Positions 1 to 5,024 of a DNA stretch of 5,024 nucleotides are shown here, piece by piece. The stretch's first letter is position 1, and each line of letters begins with the position of its first letter. The stretch is from NCBI GenBank assembly GCA_017476305.1, contig JAFVAA010000840.1, positions 1-5,024 of the forward strand. The letters run 5' to 3'. The notes beneath the pieces are model-generated. The model searched no databases and was not told the origin of the DNA. It was given only the letters and a program-made list of their open reading frames with translations. This DNA comes from Lachnospiraceae bacterium. Lineage in GTDB: Bacteria > Bacillota > Clostridia > Lachnospirales > Lachnospiraceae. The translations under genes were made by a program, and so were the position numbers.

Positions 1-447
1 ATCCATTCTTTTGAGGATCTTCTGGATTACCGGTCAAATGCTGTGGATGAACTGAACCAGATCCGTTCAGAACAGCAGGAGATTTATGCAAGGAATGCCT
101 CATTAAAAAGAAAATGTGATACCCCGGAGGGGCTGCGTGAATATCAGGCGGAACACTTAAAGAACGGACAAAGGCTTGATGAACTGAAAAAGAGGGCAAG
201 ACAGCTTCGGAAAGGAAAAAGCCTGTCTGAACGGCAGATGGCAGCCTCCATCAATGAGGCATTGGAGCGTATCGGCAGGGATTACCCGGCAGAATCCCTT
301 GAGATTGATCCGTCCATTTCTGATGTACCGGAATATCCTGTTGCTGTCGCAAGATTAAAAGCAGAGAAAGAAAGGCGGGAAGCGGAGGCGAGAGCTGAAG
401 CAAAAAGACAGGCGGCAAAACGTGCAGCAGAGGAAAGAGCAAAGTGA
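1..447 (+). pseudogene. Relaxase-like mobilisation protein, middle part, cut by in-frame TGA
   Basis: The frame is open from the first base, so the true start lies left of the window; the GTG at 43 is only an internal codon. The 148 visible residues are helical and charged. They include a section around residues 5-65 (FEDLLDYRSNAVDEL, then RLDELKKRARQLRKG) that resembles the helical region following the nuclease domain in Firmicute conjugative-element relaxases. From about residue 117 it becomes a Lys/Glu/Ala/Arg-rich single helix or coiled coil. The frame stops at TGA 445-447, but the same frame continues directly with the same composition (EAEAMRRAAEQAKQEAEQ), so the stop looks like a nonsense mutation inside one longer gene (for example CGA to TGA). 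The catalytic domain is outside the window, so the relaxase call rests on general resemblance and the neighbours. It could be another coiled-coil conjugation protein. Confidence 0.5.
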
Positions 448-451
448 GAGG
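446..451 (+). promoter_or_regulatory. Shine-Dalgarno-like GAGAGG overlapping the TGA stop
   Basis: GAGAGG lies 8 nt before ATG 460 and begins inside the TGA at 445-447. This spacing would suit reinitiation of the downstream fragment after termination. In a purine-rich coiled-coil coding stretch such a sequence can easily occur by chance, so it only supports the possibility. Confidence 0.35.
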
Positions 452-459
452 CAGAAGCT

Positions 460-1320
460 ATGCGGCGTGCTGCGGAGCAGGCAAAACAGGAAGCCGAACA
501 AGAAGCGGAAGCAAGGAGACGTGCTGACTGGGAAGAAAAGAGTAGAGAGAAAGCCCGAAGGAAAGAGGAACAGATGAAAAAAGAGCATATCCGGGACTTA
601 TATAATCAGATGATATCCGAAGCGGACAGGCTGGCTGATATCGCATATGGTATTCATTTTGACCACCCGTATAAGTGGGAGTATATCAATTATATCGACG
701 AGCGGAGATTTACGCCGATGACAGAGCTTACAGAGGAGGATATGCAGAAGCCGTTCCTGACATATGAGCAGTTTGTGGCAGAGAAAGAGAGAATGAAGGA
801 ATCCGTCATGGATGATGCAATGCAAAAGGAAAAGGACATAATGGAGATTCGGAAGCCTGACCGGAAAGATGGTATATCCCAAACAGAAATGCCGGATCAA
901 GATGTAGAGCAATCGGAACCATTAGAACCTTCAGTTTACACCATCGTACAGACAGATCCACCCAACTTATCAATATTCCCTACGGAAGTATCGGACACAT
1001 TGGTGCAGAGAGAAACAGTATTCCAGACACAAGATTCTTTGAGCAATGTAGAAAAAGATTTGGAGAAGTCTGTGGAGAAAGCTGTCACAAAACAGGATTA
1101 TCAGAGGATGACAGATAAAGAAAAGGCAGAGTGGATCGGGATTTCTCTTAGTGATATGCCGGGTTCTATCAAGCGTTTTAAGAGCAAGATGGAACAGATT
1201 GGTATATGGCACGAAAGTACGTTGGAGATGACGGAGGCATTTATGAAGCTGTGGAACCAGGTGGAGAAGCAGCAAGATATGCAGAAGAAAGAAGATTACC
1301 GAAGGGTGTTGCGGCGATGA
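460..1320 (+). CDS. C-terminal part of the relaxase-like protein, downstream of the TGA
   Basis: These 286 residues are in the same reading frame as the upstream fragment and continue its charged helix through about residue 48. A less charged region follows (about 49-115, with Tyr/Phe/Asp around YGIHFDHPYKWEYINYIDE), then an acidic, Pro/Gln/Ser/Thr-rich linker (about 130-200). A final helical part (about 210-286, from KQDYQRMTDKEKAEWIGISL to the KK/RR-rich end) closes the protein. I read it as the broken tail of one gene spanning 1-1320. It might still be made separately: ATG 460 is preceded at 8 nt by GAGAGG (446-451), which overlaps the TGA, so ribosomes ending there could restart. Its stop overlaps the next ATG as ATGA (1317-1320), which suggests translational coupling. 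No catalytic motif is visible, and the product alone should not be a working relaxase. Confidence 0.55.
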   Translation: MRRAAEQAKQEAEQEAEARRRADWEEKSREKARRKEEQMKKEHIRDLYNQMISEADRLADIAYGIHFDHPYKWEYINYIDERRFTPMTELTEEDMQKPFLTYEQFVAEKERMKESVMDDAMQKEKDIMEIRKPDRKDGISQTEMPDQDVEQSEPLEPSVYTIVQTDPPNLSIFPTEVSDTLVQRETVFQTQDSLSNVEKDLEKSVEKAVTKQDYQRMTDKEKAEWIGISLSDMPGSIKRFKSKMEQIGIWHESTLEMTEAFMKLWNQVEKQQDMQKKEDYRRVLRR

Positions 1321-1529
1321 AGGATGGATTTCAGTATTGTGGTAATCTCCTCGTGCAGGATTGGATATAAAATGAATTCAAGGCATTTTCCGAAAAGGCA
1401 TATGGAAATGCTGCGGAGCCTAAGGGATTTAATCTGGCAAAGGATGCGGAGTATATCGACATCTATGACTGTGCGGACAAGATTCTTTTCGACAAGCTGG
1501 AGAGTTTCTTCAAGAGGTGCATGAAATAA
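1317..1529 (+). pseudogene. Small unknown protein gene, broken by in-frame TAA
   Basis: The ATG at 1317 overlaps the stop of the preceding gene (ATGA). The frame gives 17 residues (MKDGFQYCGNLLVQDWI), then TAA at 1368-1370, then 52 more codons with no stop until TAA 1527-1529. The part after the stop has ordinary coding character (NEFKAFSEKAYGNAAEPKGF, then a section ending LFDKLESFFKRCMK) and the same G/C-leaning third positions as its neighbours. A single substitution at the TAA would restore a 69-residue soluble protein. I do not recognise the family. The competing longer ORF in another frame (1324-1524) is rich in Ser/Arg/Met and looks like a shadow. Position directly after the relaxase-like gene suggests a small accessory gene of the same mobilisation operon. 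Confidence 0.5.
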
Positions 1530-1539
1530 GGATATCGCT

Positions 1540-1683
1540 ATGCAAACCGAAAAGGAAATCAGAGAGAACCTGATAAATGCAGGTGGAAGACCTAAAGTCG
1601 GAGCTTGCGGACGCAAAGAGGAAAGGGTGTGCTTCAAGGACGGTGCAGAAGTGGGTGTGAATCAATATGGGGATTCGGATTGA
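1540..1683 (+). pseudogene. Small helical protein gene, probably frameshifted by one base
   Basis: AAGGA (1528-1532), overlapping the stop of the previous ORF, sits 7 nt before ATG 1540. As it stands the frame encodes 47 residues: MQTEKEIRENLINAG, then a Gly-rich, unconvincing tail ending at TGA 1681-1683. From 1583 the +1 frame instead reads VEDLKSELADAKRKG and then CASRTVQKWV to TGA 1658-1660, with more typical codons. Removing one G at 1582-1583 would join the two into a smooth 39-residue, mostly helical protein. I infer a one-base insertion in a small gene of the mobilisation operon. Two alternatives remain: the 47-residue product is real (its stop lies directly at the terminator), or a separate 27-residue ORF starts at ATG 1577. 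Function unknown. Confidence 0.4.
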
Positions 1684-1716
1684 GGCACTCGAGCCTGGCG
1701 GTTTGGGTGCTTTTTT
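1684..1716 (+). terminator. Rho-independent terminator of the mobilisation block
   Basis: An 11-bp stem (1685-1695 with 1700-1710, including three G-U pairs) closes a TGGC loop and is followed directly by six T residues (1711-1716). It starts right after the TGA at 1681-1683. It separates transcription of the left block from the BlaI/M56 cassette. Confidence 0.85.
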
Positions 1717-1814
1717 ATGTTGGAGAGACGGTTATTGCTCTTTCGTTAGGAATGCTATGCCAATAGTGAGGAAGAAAATCAAAAAAACGATAAAAGGGTA
1801 TTAACCATTAAAAC

Positions 1815-1849
1815 TCTTTGACCGATATAATATGTGAAAAGGTCAAAGA
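1815..1849 (+). promoter_or_regulatory. Inverted-repeat operator around a -10 box, upstream of the BlaI-family gene
   Basis: TCTTTGACC (1815-1823) and GGTCAAAGA (1841-1849) form a perfect 9-bp inverted repeat separated by 17 nt. A consensus -10 hexamer TATAAT (1826-1831) lies between the arms. The best upstream -35 is weak (TTAACC at 1801-1806, 19 nt spacer). The TTGACC in the left arm is only 2 nt from the -10, so it is not its -35. BlaI/MecI repressors bind dyads overlapping their own promoters, so this is the natural autoregulatory operator. The sequence is not the classical TACA/TGTA type of staphylococcal bla/mec operators. Confidence 0.6.
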
Positions 1850-1863
1850 ACATTAATCAAATA

Positions 1864-1870
1864 GAGGGGG
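1864..1870 (+). promoter_or_regulatory. Ribosome binding site fixing the BlaI-family start
   Basis: GAGGGGG is 8 nt upstream of ATG 1879. The alternative GTG 1834 lies inside the putative operator and has no ribosome binding site. ATG 1874 is too close and in another frame. Confidence 0.75.
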
Positions 1871-1878
1871 ACTATGGA

Positions 1879-2292
1879 ATGGATAGAGGAAAAGTGACAC
1901 CGACAGAGAGCGAATGGCTCATTATGGATGCGGTCTGGGAAATCGGGGACGGTGTAACATCTGCTGAGATTATCAAGAGAATACACGAAACGGATGACAT
2001 GACCGTGCGGACGATCCGCGTCCTTATTACCCTGCTCATAAAAAAAGGCTTGCTCACTTATACGGTGGACGACCACGACAGCCGGGTATATCACTACTAT
2101 GCGCTTCGAACAAAAGAGGAATGTCTTGAAGACAAGAGACGTGATTTTGCTGACAGCTACTTTCATGGGGACAAGACACTTGCCGCTGCGGCTTTTTTGC
2201 AAGGTCTTGTGTTGACTGATGAACAGATTGCAGAGCTTACCGCGATCTTGGAACAGAGCAGGGAGAATGATGGAGAAAAAAAACCGAAATAG
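1879..2292 (+). CDS. BlaI/MecI/CopY-family transcriptional repressor
   Basis: This 137-residue protein has the size and plan of BlaI/MecI repressors. An N-terminal winged helix spans about residues 7-77: TPTESEWLIMDAVWE opens it, MTVRTIRVLITLLIKKG is the recognition-helix region, and YHYYAL ends the wing. A helical dimerisation part follows (about 78-128) with the family-like LTDEQIAELTAILEQ. Family members bind DNA as dimers and are inactivated by proteolysis when a partner M56 membrane protease is triggered. In MecI/BlaI the cut falls at an Asn-Phe bond; the matching place here appears to be Ala105-Phe106. The next gene is the expected M56 partner, 14 nt downstream. It probably represses its own operon through the dyad at 1815-1849. 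Nothing here ties it to beta-lactam resistance, so I give no gene symbol. Confidence 0.9.
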   Translation: MDRGKVTPTESEWLIMDAVWEIGDGVTSAEIIKRIHETDDMTVRTIRVLITLLIKKGLLTYTVDDHDSRVYHYYALRTKEECLEDKRRDFADSYFHGDKTLAAAAFLQGLVLTDEQIAELTAILEQSRENDGEKKPK

Positions 2293-2306
2293 GGGAAAGG
2301 CAGGAA

Positions 2307-3542
2307 ATGATTGCATTGGAACAGACCAGATTAATTATAGACGGCGTAACGATTTATTTCTCTGTCCAGCTTGGACGGTGCGCCATTTTATCCGTTCTGC
2401 TTTTGGGGTTGGTACTGCTACTCCGAAAAACGATACTGAAGAACAACATTTTTCTCAAAGGTGCGGTATGGGGATTGTTTCTTATCGTTCCATTTCTGGG
2501 CAAGCTGCGATTCTACTATGAGAATGAACTTGCGAGAAAGCTGCTCTTATGGTGGCAAGATGTCTGTATGGATTACGCTTGGGTGAGATATGGTTATTTT
2601 CTCGGAATTCTGGCATCGGCTGTATGGCTCATTCGAAAACGTTGGAAAATAGGTAAAATGCTTGCGCCTTTGCCTGTGGAGAGCGTGAATGGCCAACGGG
2701 TATATATCTGCAACGCTCCCATGTCGCCATTTACGGCAGGGCTGTTAAATCACAAGATTGTCATCCCCAGAGTGGTACGTGAGCGAATGAGCGACAGGGC
2801 GATTGCCACGATACAGCTCCACGAGAAAACGCATATCCGATTGGGGCATTTGTGGGTATTCTTTCTGTGGGATTTATTGTGTACCCTGTTATGGTGTAAT
2901 CCTCTCCTGCGCTACTCGTCCCGCTATCTGAAAGACGATATGGAGCATATCTGTGATGCTGTCACGATACAGCTGAGCGGTGAGGATAACATTTCATATG
3001 GAAAGCTTATCATAAAGAGCATGACGCTTTTATCCGTGGAGAGCGCTTCTCCCGCGACTTTCTCCGGCGAGAATGATTATTCGTGTGCAAAAGAAAGAAT
3101 AAACCGAATACGGGACTATACGCCTTATAAAAAGGGACTGATATTTGCCCTGTCTACGGCTTGCCTCGTAATTATTATATGCTTGTTTGTGGCCGTAGGG
3201 ACATTATCCTATCCGACATATACGGAGGATGCGTCAGTTTCGGTGGTTGACAACGAAGGACGTATGGCAGTCTTAGAAGATTGTCCGGTGTTGGAACAAG
3301 CGTTCAGTTATGATAAAAACTATGTTTATATAGACAAGAGCAGTTTCTGTGAAATATTGGATCGGCATGGGGTTGAAGCATCAGACCTTTATATCGTGTT
3401 TGGGTGCTACAGCAAGCTGCCCGGAATAGGGGGTGGCGGGAATTCTATATATGTGACATTGCAACAATTTCCGGAGGATTATGTTAAAATTCCCTATCAG
3501 AACGTTAAAGGGGGCTTTAGTGATATCCTAAGGTGGTTGTAA
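2307..3542 (+). CDS. M56 family (BlaR1/MecR1-type) membrane metallopeptidase, sensor protease
   Basis: This 411-residue protein has several hydrophobic membrane segments (about 14-39, 47-66, 92-109, 182-198 and 277-300). The zinc protease motif HEKTH is at 172-176 in the cytosolic part. Glu213 of MEHICDAV is the likely third zinc ligand, matching the E-x-x-C-D pattern of the family. Before it stands SPFTAGLLNHKIVIP (140-154), also typical of M56. After the last membrane segment comes an outside domain of about 110 residues. Known BlaR1/MecR1 proteins are near 585-600 residues and carry a penicillin-binding sensor there; this one has no room for it and no SxxK-type active site in a suitable context, so the signal must be different. 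The start at ATG 2307 follows AGGGGAAAGG, which overlaps the stop of the repressor gene. It most likely cleaves that repressor upon sensing an extracellular signal. Confidence 0.88.
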   Translation: MIALEQTRLIIDGVTIYFSVQLGRCAILSVLLLGLVLLLRKTILKNNIFLKGAVWGLFLIVPFLGKLRFYYENELARKLLLWWQDVCMDYAWVRYGYFLGILASAVWLIRKRWKIGKMLAPLPVESVNGQRVYICNAPMSPFTAGLLNHKIVIPRVVRERMSDRAIATIQLHEKTHIRLGHLWVFFLWDLLCTLLWCNPLLRYSSRYLKDDMEHICDAVTIQLSGEDNISYGKLIIKSMTLLSVESASPATFSGENDYSCAKERINRIRDYTPYKKGLIFALSTACLVIIICLFVAVGTLSYPTYTEDASVSVVDNEGRMAVLEDCPVLEQAFSYDKNYVYIDKSSFCEILDRHGVEASDLYIVFGCYSKLPGIGGGGNSIYVTLQQFPEDYVKIPYQNVKGGFSDILRWL

Positions 3543-3548
3543 AGGAGG
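3541..3548 (+). promoter_or_regulatory. Strong ribosome binding site for the 204-residue protein
   Basis: AAAGGAGG overlaps the TAA of the M56 gene (3540-3542) and is 7 nt before ATG 3556. This favours ATG 3556 over the TTG at 3553 and shows tight operon packing. Confidence 0.8.
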
Positions 3549-3555
3549 TTCGTTG

Positions 3556-4170
3556 ATGCAGGTAAGCGGCGGCAGTTATATAACGCAAAATAGGATTTTT
3601 TCCGGAACAGGAATGATTGCCGGAGTAAGTCTGCCAAATTATGAAGATTTTTTTGTCTATACTAAGACCAAAACAAAGACCAGCGATTCTGAATATAGAA
3701 AAGCTATCGTAGAGCAGGCAATAAAGGATCAGGCTGCCGGGAAATTTCAGGGGACTTCGGAAGGCTTTAATGAATTGCAAAAAAAGTATGTTTCTGAGGT
3801 CTCTCCAGACAGAAAAGGGATTATTGCGACAGGATTACAGAAGGCTGCCGGGAACAATATTGCGGTGGCAAAACCGATTGATGTGATAGAGTTACTGCTT
3901 AATGGAAAAATAAAATATCAGGAAAGCGGTAAAAGTGTAAAATATGCAGAATTTCGGGATAGTAACGGAGAAGTAGTGGCAACGTATTCCAATGGCGGGT
4001 GGACTATGCCACATACCAAGGCAGAGACGGCAAGACAAATGGAAATGTGTTCCATATATAATGAGGCATGGCGGGCGGCAGCACAAGCGAGTCAGAGCAG
4101 TTGTGAGGTAATGGATGGCTATGTGGTTGGTATAGAAAAAACGGAAAGAATGTTTAATGTATTAGCATAG
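3556..4170 (+). CDS. Uncharacterised 204-residue protein, downstream of the M56 protease
   Basis: I do not recognise the family. The protein is soluble-looking, with no signal peptide and no membrane segment. It starts MQVSGGSYITQNRIFSGTGM and has a Thr/Lys patch (about 34-42, YTKTKTKTS). A helical stretch follows (about 45-80), then a central helix DVIELLLNGKIKYQE (109-123). A beta-rich part with an S-N-G-E and GGWTMP pattern covers about 128-152, followed by a helical, Ala-rich end with two Cys (Cys165, Cys183). It is translated from a strong ribosome binding site that overlaps the stop of the M56 gene, so it belongs to that operon and is a candidate output or signal partner of the BlaI/M56 pair. 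It shares a general layout with the DUF6033-like protein that follows (short Ser/Tyr-rich N-terminus, a D-x-x-G-E then G-W-T segment, then a helix), so they may be distantly related. Function unknown. Confidence 0.8.
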   Translation: MQVSGGSYITQNRIFSGTGMIAGVSLPNYEDFFVYTKTKTKTSDSEYRKAIVEQAIKDQAAGKFQGTSEGFNELQKKYVSEVSPDRKGIIATGLQKAAGNNIAVAKPIDVIELLLNGKIKYQESGKSVKYAEFRDSNGEVVATYSNGGWTMPHTKAETARQMEMCSIYNEAWRAAAQASQSSCEVMDGYVVGIEKTERMFNVLA

Positions 4171-4206
4171 ACCTTTCGGATTTATTTAATGTAAATTTTT
4201 CATTTA

Positions 4207-4214
4207 TAAGGAGG
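4207..4214 (+). promoter_or_regulatory. Ribosome binding site for the DUF6033-like gene
   Basis: TAAGGAGG is 8 nt upstream of ATG 4223. It lies in a 52-nt A/T-rich gap after the previous gene; I see no convincing promoter or terminator in this gap. Confidence 0.75.
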
Positions 4215-4222
4215 AATGATTT

Positions 4223-4945
4223 ATGGCAATGGAAGTAAGCAGTGTTTATGGCAGTTATGTCAGCAATTTTGCATATACTGCAAGAACCGGAAACCAGAAA
4301 CAGACAACCGAGAGCGGTGAAGCTAACAAAACCAGCTCAGAAACAACGAGAAGTACGGCAGCAGACGAATTAGCTTATCTATCCAAAAAGTACAGCGGTT
4401 ACAGTTTTGTAGCAGGAGTTTATCAAAAAGGAACAAAATTCGGTTCTTCTAATACAACGAATGTTATGATTGATTCACAGTTTTTAACAAAAATGGCTAA
4501 TGATTCCAATTTAGAAGCGGAATATGAAAAACAGATTGCATTGCTGGCAGACTTAGATAATCAGATGAAAAGTTATTATGCTTCGCAAGGGTGGAGTTGT
4601 GAATGTGGAACTGTGATTGATAAGGACGGTGAAATGAGCGGGTGGACGATTGTAACAAGAGATCCTAACGCAAAATCCCATTTACAGACCATGTCCGAAA
4701 ATGCAGAGAAAATCCGCAAGCAAAACGAGGAAAAGAGGCATGAGAAAGCAGAACTTGCGGAGAAGCGTCAGTTGAGCAAGGAAGAAAAAGCAGAATTGAC
4801 GGAAAAAATGCAGGCAGCCGGAAGAGCACTGTTTGGAGACAGATTTAAGGAGGTCATTGTATTTGATGTTGATGATACAAGTAAAGATGACGGCAGAAAT
4901 GAAAAAGAAGCGGCAGTCGGTATAAATTTGGACACAAAAATATGA
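4223..4945 (+). CDS. DUF6033-like protein of unknown function
   Basis: This 240-residue protein starts MAMEVSSVYGSYVSNFAYTA and continues with a Ser/Thr/Lys-rich, probably disordered stretch (about 20-46). A folded-looking core follows (about 47-157) with ELAYLSKKYSGYSFVAG, a Cys-Glu-Cys motif (126-128) and G-W-T (140-142). Then comes a long Lys/Glu-rich helix (about 159-199) and a short acidic end. This matches my memory of DUF6033 proteins, which are common in Lachnospiraceae and have no assigned function; the name should be checked by a profile search. There is no signal peptide or membrane segment. It lies in the same direction 52 nt after the 204-residue gene and is probably co-transcribed with it. 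Its stop codon is only 6 nt from the point where polymerase homology begins on the other strand, so the cassette ends here. No T-rich terminator follows. The longer minus-strand ORF across its 3' end is a shadow fused to the polymerase remnant. Confidence 0.75.
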   Translation: MAMEVSSVYGSYVSNFAYTARTGNQKQTTESGEANKTSSETTRSTAADELAYLSKKYSGYSFVAGVYQKGTKFGSSNTTNVMIDSQFLTKMANDSNLEAEYEKQIALLADLDNQMKSYYASQGWSCECGTVIDKDGEMSGWTIVTRDPNAKSHLQTMSENAEKIRKQNEEKRHEKAELAEKRQLSKEEKAELTEKMQAAGRALFGDRFKEVIVFDVDDTSKDDGRNEKEAAVGINLDTKI

Positions 4946-4951
4946 TGTGCT

Positions 4952-5024
4952 TTCACATATGGCATTCATGGATACATTCTTGCCACACTCGATGATGAGC
5001 TCGTCATGCACGTGTTTCACAATA
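4952..5024 (-). pseudogene. Fragment of a phage-type family A DNA polymerase, 3' end lost
   Basis: Read on the minus strand from the right edge, the frame gives IVKHVHDELIIEC, then GKNVSMNAICE. HVHDE is motif C of family A polymerases, whose Asp-Glu pair takes part in metal binding. The spacing to the following A-I-C-E matches the C-terminal end of prophage DNA polymerases in Clostridia, which normally continue with a Gly-Arg-Thr-Pro-Pro-Trp segment and about 30 more residues. Here homology stops at 4952 and the frame runs into antisense of the neighbouring gene, ending at 4682. The polymerase has therefore lost its end by insertion, deletion or recombination. The rest of the gene would lie to the right of the window. 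Confidence 0.72.

Noticed and set aside
445..447. TGA as selenocysteine or stop-codon recoding
   Set aside because: No Cys-like active-site context in the coiled coil, no visible SECIS-type hairpin directly after, and the neighbouring gene has a TAA lesion, which fits decay better.
1324..1524. 66-residue plus-strand ORF
   Set aside because: Composition is rich in Ser, Arg and Met and has unusual codons. The 1317 frame has far better coding character across the same bases, so this is a shadow.
1834..1878. Upstream GTG start for the repressor
   Set aside because: It lies inside the inverted repeat beside the -10 box and has no ribosome binding site, while ATG 1879 has a good one.
1843..2316. 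157-residue minus-strand ORF
   Set aside because: It is antisense to the BlaI-family gene, with no ribosome binding site logic and no recognisable domain.
2219..2521. 100-residue plus-strand ORF overlapping the end of the repressor gene and the start of the M56 gene
   Set aside because: It is out of frame with both genes, which have strong family matches there.
2307..3542. A beta-lactam resistance (blaR1/mecR1) role
   Set aside because: The penicillin-binding sensor domain is absent and no beta-lactamase or PBP gene is nearby.
4946..4957. Short inverted repeat (ATGTG/CACAT) after the last gene as terminator
   Set aside because: Only 5 bp of stem and no T-run; part of it belongs to the polymerase remnant.
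1685..4992. Short shared ACTCGA words near 1687 and 4987 as flanking direct repeats or attachment sites
   Set aside because: Only six bases are shared and both have other explanations (a terminator stem and polymerase coding), so this is probably chance.

Overview
The window looks like accessory DNA from a low-to-mid GC Firmicute, most likely a gut-type Clostridia (Lachnospiraceae-like). The basis is strong AGGAGG-type ribosome binding sites, the codon mix, the protein families present, and a mobilisation-type protein beside a BlaI/M56 pair. This assignment is inference from gene content; there is no rRNA or tRNA.

Left part (1-1716): the C-terminal part of a long, charged, coiled-coil-rich protein that resembles the tail of a mobilisation relaxase, followed by two small ORFs and a good intrinsic terminator. 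All three genes carry a lesion. The relaxase-like frame is cut by an in-frame TGA (445-447). The next small ORF, which overlaps it by ATGA, is cut by an in-frame TAA (1368-1370). The third reads best as a 39-residue helical protein if one G near 1582-1583 is removed. This mobilisation block appears to be decaying, although an SD-like sequence and an ATG just after the TGA could allow reinitiation.

Middle and right part (about 1800-4945): a compact four-gene, same-strand cassette. It opens with a -10 hexamer lying between the arms of a perfect 9-bp inverted repeat (1815-1849), a likely operator. Next come a BlaI/MecI-family repressor and an M56 (BlaR1/MecR1-type) membrane metalloprotease with an HEKTH motif. 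Two proteins without assigned function follow: a 204-residue one, then a 240-residue one that I recognise as DUF6033-like. Spacing is tight through the first three genes. No beta-lactamase or penicillin-binding sensor domain is present, so the input and output of this sensor-repressor pair are probably not beta-lactam related.

Right edge (4952-5024): on the minus strand there is a fragment of a phage-type family A DNA polymerase, with the motif C signature HVHDE. It loses its homology only a few bases beyond the stop codon of the DUF6033-like gene. This gives a sharp recombination or insertion boundary and suggests that the cassette sits as cargo between mobile-element or prophage remnants.
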